From contig JAFAMK010000223.1 in the NCBI GenBank assembly GCA_019233415.1, positions 1-9,596 on the forward strand: DNA of 9,596 nt. The letters are read 5' to 3'. This DNA comes from Vulcanimicrobiota bacterium (GTDB lineage: Bacteria > Vulcanimicrobiota > Vulcanimicrobiia > Vulcanimicrobiales > Vulcanimicrobiaceae). Each line of letters opens with the position of its first letter. Positions within the stretch are counted from its first letter, which is position 1. The notes under the pieces are model-generated. The model was not told where the DNA came from. It searched no databases and worked only from the letters and a program-made list of their open reading frames with translations. The translations under genes were made by a program, and so were the position numbers. Below are positions 1 through 4,730 of the stretch, piece by piece.

Positions 1-812
1 GGCGCGATGCCGGCGCGCGCGAACGTCGTGTTGTCGAGCGCCGAGTACATCGGCCGCCGCGTCGGATTGTTCATGGCTGCGTATGTCGTCGCTTCGAGCG
101 GCGCCGCGGCGAGCCCGGCCTTCTCGAACGCGGTGTGCACGAAGTCAAACCACGAGACCGCGCCCGCGTTCGTCACGTGGTGCGTCCCGAACGCGTTTGC
201 GTCGACGAGATCGCGCACCGCGCACGCGACGTGCGGCGCGTACGACGGCGAGAAGATCATGTCGGCGACCATGCGGGTCGGCTCGCCGCGCTCCGCCTGG
301 CGCAGCACCTTCTCGATCAGGGTGTAGCCCTTGTTCGAGGTGCCGACCGTTCCGAACACGCCGCTCGTGCGCACGACGAGATGCCGCGGGCCGTGCCGGC
401 GGGTCAGAAACTCACCGGCCGCCTTCGAGGCGCCGTAGGCGGTGAGCGGCTCGACCGCGTCGTCCTCGCGGTACGCGCGCCCCAGCGTTCCGCCGAACAC
501 GTAGTCGGTGCTGATCGTCGCGAACGCAACCTCGCGCGTCGCGCAGGCTTGCGCGGCGCGGTCGACCGCGAGCGCGTTGACCGCGAACGCGCGCTCGGGC
601 TCACGCTCGCACACGTCGACGTTGTGGAACGCGGAGCAGTTTATCAGCACGTTGGGGCGCACGCGGTCGAGCAGCTGCGCGAGCGCGTCGGTGTCCTCGA
701 ACGACAGCTCCGCATGGCTCGGCGCCACGACCTCATGGCCCGCAAACGCCTCGCGCAGCGCGGTGCCGAGTTGGCCCGAGCCGCCGACGAGGACGATCCG
801 CTCCGTGCTCAC
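1..812 (-). CDS. rmlD: dTDP-4-dehydrorhamnose reductase RmlD (C-terminus cut by window edge)
   Basis: NAD(P)H-dependent reductase of the extended SDR/RmlD family, which reduces dTDP-4-keto-L-rhamnose to dTDP-L-rhamnose in the cytoplasm. Seen directly: nucleotide-binding GGSGQLG at residues 10-16, the STDYVF catalytic Ser/Thr-Asp segment at 101-106, and YGASK (Tyr126, Lys130) as the SDR catalytic pair. Near the edge, RRPMYSALDN at 252-261 matches the RmlD C-terminal signature, so of a usual length of about 290 aa only some 15-25 residues are missing beyond position 1. The start is GTG at 812-810, overlapping the rmlA stop as GTGA, which indicates translational coupling. It is last of the visible rmlB-rmlA-rmlD operon. 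A related dTDP-4-keto-6-deoxysugar reductase with another stereochemistry cannot be excluded, since RmlC is not visible. Confidence 0.93.
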   Translation of the reverse strand, partial: MSTERIVLVGGSGQLGTALREAFAGHEVVAPSHAELSFEDTDALAQLLDRVRPNVLINCSAFHNVDVCEREPERAFAVNALAVDRAAQACATREVAFATISTDYVFGGTLGRAYREDDAVEPLTAYGASKAAGEFLTRRHGPRHLVVRTSGVFGTVGTSNKGYTLIEKVLRQAERGEPTRMVADMIFSPSYAPHVACAVRDLVDANAFGTHHVTNAGAVSWFDFVHTAFEKAGLAAAPLEATTYAAMNNPTRRPMYSALDNTTFARAGIA

Positions 813-1549
813 GCCGGCGCGAGCGCCTTCTTCATGCGCTGCTCGGCGACGAGCTGCGTGGCGCGGTAGAGCGACTCGAACTGACCCGCGTCGGTCCACC
901 AGCCGTCGAGGACGTCGTAGTAGCAGTCGCCGGCCGCGATGTAGGCGTTGTTGACGTCGGTGATCTCCAGCTCTCCACGCGCCGAGGGCCGCAAGCCGCG
1001 CGCGTAGTCGAAGACGCGGTTGTCGTACATGTAGATTCCGGTCACCGCGTAGTTGCTTTTCGGGACCGCCGGCTTCTCCTCGATCCCGACGATCCGCTCG
1101 CCGTCGAACTCGGGGACGCCGAACCGCTCGGGATCCTCGACTTCCTTCAAGAGCAGACGGCAGCCCGACGGTTGTTGCGTGAAGCGCTCGACGTGCGCCG
1201 CGATGCTGTTCTCGATGATGTTGTCGCCGAGGACGACGACGACCGAGTCACCCGCCGCGAAGTGCTCGCACAGCTTGAGCGCGTCCGCGATCCCGCCCTC
1301 GCCTTCCTGGTAGGTGTAGTGGATGTGCGGCAGCCCGAAGTCGCGCCCGTTCCCGAGCAGCTTGAGGAAGTCGCCGGCGTTGTTGCCGCCGGTGACGATC
1401 ATGATCTCGCGCACCCCGGCGTCGCACAGCGTCTGCAGCGGATAATAAATCATCGGCCGGTCGTAGATCGGCACCAGATGCTTGTTCGTAACCTTCGTCA
1501 ACGGCCGGAGTCGCGACCCAAGCACCCCCGCGAGAATGATGCCCTTCAC
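809..1549 (-). CDS. rmlA: Glucose-1-phosphate thymidylyltransferase (short form)
   Basis: Transfers dTMP from dTTP to glucose-1-phosphate, giving dTDP-glucose, the first step of dTDP-deoxysugar synthesis. The 246-aa protein has the nucleotidyltransferase layout: N-terminal LAGVLGSRLRPLT (residues 6-18), K23 in TNKHLVP, the GDN metal/sugar-site motif at 108-110, EEKP at 157-160, YAVTGIYMYD at 167-176 and ELEITDVNNAY at 193-203. Length and sequence fit the short class (about 240 aa) rather than the roughly 290-aa RmlA of enteric bacteria. The chosen start is GTG at 1549-1547, because the family begins with M-K-G-I-I-L-A-G. An upstream ATG at 1624 would add 25 residues lying inside rmlB and unlike the family. 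AAAGAGA lies just upstream as a modest ribosome site, and rmlB ends only 11 nt before. Odd feature: the usual LAGG reads LAGV (Gly to Val at residue 9). Confidence 0.94.
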   Translation of the reverse strand: MKGIILAGVLGSRLRPLTKVTNKHLVPIYDRPMIYYPLQTLCDAGVREIMIVTGGNNAGDFLKLLGNGRDFGLPHIHYTYQEGEGGIADALKLCEHFAAGDSVVVVLGDNIIENSIAAHVERFTQQPSGCRLLLKEVEDPERFGVPEFDGERIVGIEEKPAVPKSNYAVTGIYMYDNRVFDYARGLRPSARGELEITDVNNAYIAAGDCYYDVLDGWWTDAGQFESLYRATQLVAEQRMKKALAPA

Positions 1550-1560
1550 GTAATCTCTTT

Positions 1561-2574
1561 TCAGCGCAGTGCGTACTGGCGGCGGTAGTAGTCGCGAAAC
1601 GCGCCGGATTTGATGGGGCGCCACCAGTCCTCGCGCGCGCGGTACCAGGCCACCGTGTCCGCCAAGCCGTTCGCGAAGTCGACCCGCGGAAACCAGCCGA
1701 GCGAGCGCGCCTTCGTCGCGTCGAGGGCGTAGCGGCGGTCGTGGCCGGGACGGTCGGTCACGTAGCGGACGCTTTCGTCGAACGAGCGGCCGGTGAGGCG
1801 GATCAGCTCGCGGGTCAGCTCGATGTTGGTGCGGCTGTTCCCGCCGCCCAGGTTGTAGACGTGCCCGGGGGTGCCGTGCTCGAGGACGTGCGCGATCCCG
1901 CGCGCGTGGTCGTCGACGTGGAGCCAGTCGCGGACCTGGAGGCCGTCGCCGTAGACCGGGACCTGCTCGCCTTCGAGCAGGTTGGTCACGAACAGCGGGA
2001 TCAGCTTCTCCGGGTACTGGTAGGGGCCGTAGGTGTTCGAGCCGCGCGTGATCAGGACGGGGGTCTCGTAGGTCGTGTGGTAGGCGAGGACCTGAAGGTC
2101 GCCGCCAGCCTTCGATGCGGCGTACGGGCTGCGCGGACAGACCGGGTCGGCCTCGGTCGAGACGCCGGACTCGACGTGGCCGTAGACCTCGTCGGTCGAG
2201 ACCTGGAGGTAGCGGGCGATCCCGTGCCGCCGCACCGCTTCGAGCAGGACGTGCGTGCCCAGGACGTCGGTCCGGATGAACGCCTCGGGGTCGAGGATCG
2301 AGCGGTCGACGTGCGTCTCGGCCGCGAAGTTGACGATCGCGTCGACGCCGTCGCCGACCGCTTCGTCGACTCGCACCGCGTCGGCGATGTCGCCTTGGAC
2401 GAAGCGGTAGCGCGGGTCGCCGGCCACCTCGGCGACGTTGGCCGGGTTTCCGGCGTAGGTCAGGGCGTCGAGAACCGTCACGGCGACGTCGTCCCGCTCA
2501 CGCAAGACCAAACGAACGAAAGCCGAGCCGATGAAGCCGAGACCGCCCGTGACGAGCCAGCGCCGTTGTGCCAT
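1561..2574 (-). CDS. rmlB: dTDP-glucose 4,6-dehydratase RmlB
   Basis: Converts dTDP-glucose to dTDP-4-keto-6-deoxyglucose using tightly bound NAD+. Extended SDR of 337 aa, the normal family length. Seen: TGGLGFIG (residues 9-16) for NAD binding, NFAAETHVDRS at 82-92, the catalytic STDEVYG at 126-132 (Thr127, Asp128, Glu129), the YAASK pair Tyr151/Lys155, RGSNTYGPYQYPEKLIPLF from 177, and VRDWLHVDDH at 214-223. The start at ATG 2574-2572 is set by the MAQRRWLVTGG N-terminus. The reading frame stays open another 39 codons upstream, but into the divergent intergenic region. No good Shine-Dalgarno is visible before this ATG. First gene of rmlB-rmlA-rmlD, divergent from the sigma-factor gene, so its promoter should lie in 2575-2659. 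Confidence 0.96.
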   Translation of the reverse strand: MAQRRWLVTGGLGFIGSAFVRLVLRERDDVAVTVLDALTYAGNPANVAEVAGDPRYRFVQGDIADAVRVDEAVGDGVDAIVNFAAETHVDRSILDPEAFIRTDVLGTHVLLEAVRRHGIARYLQVSTDEVYGHVESGVSTEADPVCPRSPYAASKAGGDLQVLAYHTTYETPVLITRGSNTYGPYQYPEKLIPLFVTNLLEGEQVPVYGDGLQVRDWLHVDDHARGIAHVLEHGTPGHVYNLGGGNSRTNIELTRELIRLTGRSFDESVRYVTDRPGHDRRYALDATKARSLGWFPRVDFANGLADTVAWYRAREDWWRPIKSGAFRDYYRRQYALR

Positions 2575-2659
2575 GACGGCCCGCGGTGTTCGGGCGAGCC
2601 GGAAGACTCTCCCGTCCGGGCGGAAACTTCGGCGGTCACACGCGGTAGTACGCGATAGG
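2575..2659. promoter_or_regulatory. Divergent promoter region between rmlB and the sigma gene
   Basis: This 85-bp gap must hold the start signals for both the leftward rml operon and the rightward sigma operon. On the plus strand, GGAAAC at 2622-2627 resembles the GGAAC -35 element of ECF promoters, with GTAGTA at 2645-2650 at a fitting distance for a -10. That would place transcription start almost on the sigma ATG at 2660, making the mRNA leaderless or nearly so; this agrees with the lack of a spaced Shine-Dalgarno there (AGG abuts the ATG). CCCGTCCGGG at 2611-2620 is a short inverted repeat that could be an operator or chance in GC-rich DNA. No convincing minus-strand promoter for rmlB was recognised. 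The -35/-10 assignment is inference. Confidence 0.35.
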
Positions 2660-3319
2660 ATGGCTGCGCAATCAGTCCCTGACGTCACCACGGACGAACG
2701 ACTCGTCCAGGCGGTCCTCGACGGCGACCGCGACGCGTTCGGTCACGTGGTCGAGCGCTACAAGCGCGGGATCGCGTCGTTCATCGGGGCCTCGGTTCGC
2801 CAGCCCTCGGACGTGGCCGACCTGACGCAAGAGACGTTCCTGCGCGCCTACGCCCACCTGGGCACGTTCAACCCAGACCTGGGCCGCTTCTCGACCTGGC
2901 TCTACCACATCGCCCGCAACGTCGTGCGGACGTTCCTCGGCCGCTCGCTACGCCGCCCCGCGGTCGCCGAGCTCGGCGAGGAACAGACCCTCGAGAACAC
3001 GCTGGCCGACGTCTCCCGCGAGGGCGACCCGGCCGGCGGCGTGCTGCGCGCGGAGGCCGAGGCCGAAGTTCGCGCCGCGCTCGCCGAGCTGCCGGAGCGG
3101 ACCCGCGCGGTGCTCTCGCTGCGCTTCTACGACAACATGGACTACCAGACGATCGCGACGACGATGGGGCTCTCGCTGGGCAACGTCAAGACGCTGATCC
3201 ACCGCGGCAAGCTGGCTCTGGCGCACAAGCTGCGCGAGCGAGAGGCCGTGGCGGAGGGAAAATGCGCGACCCGGATGTTCCGGGCACTCGGAGGTCTCGG
3301 TGACCTGCAGCTCGTCTGA
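2660..3319 (+). CDS. ECF-type RNA polymerase sigma factor (sigma-70 family, sigma2/sigma4)
   Basis: Directs RNA polymerase to a special set of promoters. The 219-aa protein has region 2 at about residues 18-96: DRDAFGHVVERY, then DVADLTQETFLRAYAHLGTF at 51-70, then the promoter-melting/-10 part FSTWLYHIARNVVRTFLGR at 77-95. Region 4 is at about 138-190: LPERTRAVLSLRFYDNMDYQTIATTMGLSLGNVKTLIHRGK, the helix-turn-helix that reads the -35 element. There is no region 3 or region 1, as expected of ECF factors. The ATG at 2660 places region 2 at a normal distance; a further 43 upstream codons are open but fall in the intergenic/rmlB zone. The last 20 bases overlap the anti-sigma gene, typical of a sigma/anti-sigma pair made in fixed ratio. 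The C-terminal tail after residue 193 is not family-like. GGAAAC at 2622 may mean autoregulation. Confidence 0.93.
   Translation: MAAQSVPDVTTDERLVQAVLDGDRDAFGHVVERYKRGIASFIGASVRQPSDVADLTQETFLRAYAHLGTFNPDLGRFSTWLYHIARNVVRTFLGRSLRRPAVAELGEEQTLENTLADVSREGDPAGGVLRAEAEAEVRAALAELPERTRAVLSLRFYDNMDYQTIATTMGLSLGNVKTLIHRGKLALAHKLREREAVAEGKCATRMFRALGGLGDLQLV
3262..3303 (+). other. Candidate 13-codon ORF / -1 frame extension at the sigma-anti-sigma junction
   Basis: In the -1 frame relative to the sigma gene, ATG at 3262 opens a 13-aa ORF (MRDPDVPGTRRSR) preceded by GGAGG at 3253-3257 with a 4-nt spacer. It ends at TGA 3301-3303, overlapping the anti-sigma GTG start as GTGA. The heptamer GGGAAAA at 3256-3262 sits in the sigma frame as G GGA AAA, the X XXY YYZ phase needed for -1 slippage, and slippage would lead into this same ORF. 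It could be a leader that couples anti-sigma translation, an alternative sigma C-terminus, or chance. Only the sequence arrangement is certain. Confidence 0.25.
3290..3294 (+). promoter_or_regulatory. Ribosome binding site of the anti-sigma gene
   Basis: GGAGG lies 5 nt before GTG at 3300 and inside the end of the sigma coding region. It is the best Shine-Dalgarno in this operon and decides the GTG start, because the next Cys-Ser-Ser residues match the N-terminus expected of zinc-finger anti-sigma factors. Confidence 0.75.
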
Positions 3320-3845
3320 GGCGCTGTTCGAGGGCTACCTCGACGACACGCTGCTTCCGGCGCAGCGCGCGCGGCTGCTCGGGCACCTGAACTCCTGCGG
3401 CAGCTGCAAGGGCGTGCTCGACGAGCTGCGCGTCGTCGACGCGCTGCTGGTCTCGCCGCGCGAGGTCGAGCTGCCGCCGAACTTCACCTTCGCGACGATG
3501 GCCGAGGTTCGGTCGCTCCCGCGCCCGTGCGTCCCGTCCTCGTCGGTGCTGGCCTTCGCCTACCTCATCTCGTATCTCGTCGCCGCGTGGCTGCTGATCG
3601 GTGCGGGCTTCCTGCTCGCGGGCAGCACGATGCGCGCGTTCGGCGAAACCACGCTCGACGCGAGCGAGCATCTCATGCACCCGCTCGTCGCGATCGTGCA
3701 GTCGGGCGCGCACACGCTCGGCGACCTCGGCACCTTCGGCGCGGTGCTCGGCGGCGCGATCGTGCTCGACGTGGTCGTTGCCGCGGCGATGATCTTCGGG
3801 GTCGTGGTCGTGCGCCCGCGCCTGGCCGAGCGGCTCCGTTCGTGA
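3300..3845 (+). CDS. Zinc-finger membrane anti-sigma factor (ZAS type)
   Basis: Likely inner-membrane protein that holds the upstream sigma factor inactive through its cytoplasmic N-terminal domain. In the 181-aa product, Cys3 and then H29-x3-C33-x2-C36 (HLNSCGSC) form the HX3CX2C zinc motif of the anti-sigma domain (about residues 1-50), with the typical YLDDTL segment before it. Two strongly hydrophobic stretches at about 83-109 and 146-172 look like membrane helices, joined by a polar loop of about 35 residues that would face the periplasm. The start is GTG 3300 with GGAGG five bases upstream. It overlaps the sigma stop by 20 bases and the next gene by 4 (GTGA), so all three genes are probably co-translated. 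The signal sensed is unknown; many ZAS proteins have a single helix, so the two-helix form is a point of note. Confidence 0.85.
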   Translation: MTCSSSEALFEGYLDDTLLPAQRARLLGHLNSCGSCKGVLDELRVVDALLVSPREVELPPNFTFATMAEVRSLPRPCVPSSSVLAFAYLISYLVAAWLLIGAGFLLAGSTMRAFGETTLDASEHLMHPLVAIVQSGAHTLGDLGTFGAVLGGAIVLDVVVAAAMIFGVVVVRPRLAERLRS

Positions 3846-4693
3846 ACCTTCGCATCCTCGCGCTGCTCGCGGCGCTGTTCGTCATCGCCGGTCTGGCAAC
3901 GTCGCCGGCCGACGCGCGCGGCCGCGACGGCGGCGAGTCGGCGATCTTCCACGACATCACCATTCCGGCCGGCGCGGTGATCGACGGCGACGTCAACGAC
4001 GTGTTCGGAAACGTCAAAGTCGCGGGGATCGTCACCGGCGACTGCAACGCCGTCTTCGGCACCTGCATGACCGTCGAGGACGGGCAGGTGCGCGGGACGA
4101 TCAACGGCGTCGGCAACGAAGGCGTGCGCGCGTTCGTGCCGTGGGTCGTCGGCGGTCACGGGACGAGCGTCTTCGGCGACCAGGACCGCCAGCTGTTCAC
4201 GCAGCTGCTGTCGAGCGCGGTCATCCTGCTGGTCTTCCTGCTCTTCCCGCTGCGGATGCGGATCGCGCTCGACCGCGTCGAGAAGCACCCCGGGCTCGCG
4301 GCCCTGAGCGGACTGGTCGGCGCCGTTGCGACGATCCCGATCGCGATCCTGTTGCTCGTCAGCATCATCGGCATCCCGCTGCTGCTCCTCGAAGCCGCCG
4401 CGGTCGTCTGCGGCGTATGGCTCGGAACCGGCGCGATCGCGCTGCTGGTCGGGCGACGGCTGTGCGAGCTGGTCATGCCGACGTCCACGCCCTCGCCGCT
4501 CGTCGCGCTGATCCTCGGGCTCGTCGTCGTCTCCGCCGCGGAGATTCTCCCGGTCGTCGGGATCCTCGTGACTGTGCTGCTCTGGCTGGTCGGGTTCGGC
4601 GCCGCGATCCTCTCGTTCGTTCGGTCGACCCAGGTTGAAGCGACGGTCCGCCGCGCGTCGATCGGCGGGCCGCCGATGCAGAACTGGCGCTGA
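3842..4693 (+). CDS. Secreted/membrane protein with bactofilin-like beta-repeats and multiple TM helices
   Basis: Function unknown. The 283-aa product starts with a signal-peptide-like segment (NLRILALLAALFVIAGLA, then SPADARG; likely cleavage after about residue 26). Residues 36-95 are repeats of the form IPAGAVIDGDVNDVFGNVKV and VAGIVTGDCNAVFGTCMTV, resembling the short beta-helix turns of bactofilin/polymer-forming proteins. From about 120 on there are roughly four or five hydrophobic helices (about 120-137, 153-180, 183-204, 219-236, 238-260), and a short polar C-tail. The GTG start at 3842 overlaps the anti-sigma stop as GTGA, so it is very probably translated with that gene. As third member of a sigma/anti-sigma operon it may be an envelope-stress effector or co-sensor; that role is inferred from position only. 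Similar proteins are usually annotated as polymer-forming cytoskeletal or hypothetical membrane proteins. Confidence 0.75.
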   Translation: MNLRILALLAALFVIAGLATSPADARGRDGGESAIFHDITIPAGAVIDGDVNDVFGNVKVAGIVTGDCNAVFGTCMTVEDGQVRGTINGVGNEGVRAFVPWVVGGHGTSVFGDQDRQLFTQLLSSAVILLVFLLFPLRMRIALDRVEKHPGLAALSGLVGAVATIPIAILLLVSIIGIPLLLLEAAAVVCGVWLGTGAIALLVGRRLCELVMPTSTPSPLVALILGLVVVSAAEILPVVGILVTVLLWLVGFGAAILSFVRSTQVEATVRRASIGGPPMQNWR

Positions 4694-4728
4694 GCTCTCA
4701 GCGCGGCTGAGGACTCAGTGCGGCTGAC
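4687..4728. terminator. Hairpin-rich convergent junction, possible bidirectional terminator
   Basis: Between the two convergent operons lies GCGCTGAG-CT-CTCAGCGC (4687-4704), an 8-bp perfect inverted repeat that includes the stop codon of the membrane-protein gene. A competing hairpin CTCAG-CGCGG-CTGAG follows at 4697-4711, and a near copy of it, CTCAG-TGCGG-CTGAC, at 4714-4728 (13 of 15 bases the same, offset 17). No T-run follows on either strand, so intrinsic termination is uncertain, but the position between converging stops fits a shared terminator. Confidence 0.4.
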
Positions 4729-4730
4729 GG

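Noticed and set aside
1550..1624. Longer RmlA start at the upstream ATG
   Set aside because: The extra 25 residues lie within rmlB and do not resemble RmlA N-termini; the family start corresponds to GTG 1549.
1741..2658. Plus-strand open frame of 305 codons opposite rmlB
   Set aside because: Shadow of rmlB; composition dominated by Val, Asp, Arg and Gly with no recognisable motif.
3527..3841. Longer N-terminus for the bactofilin-like membrane protein
   Set aside because: The upstream 105 codons overlap the anti-sigma gene and are Arg-rich; the signal peptide begins exactly at GTG 3842.
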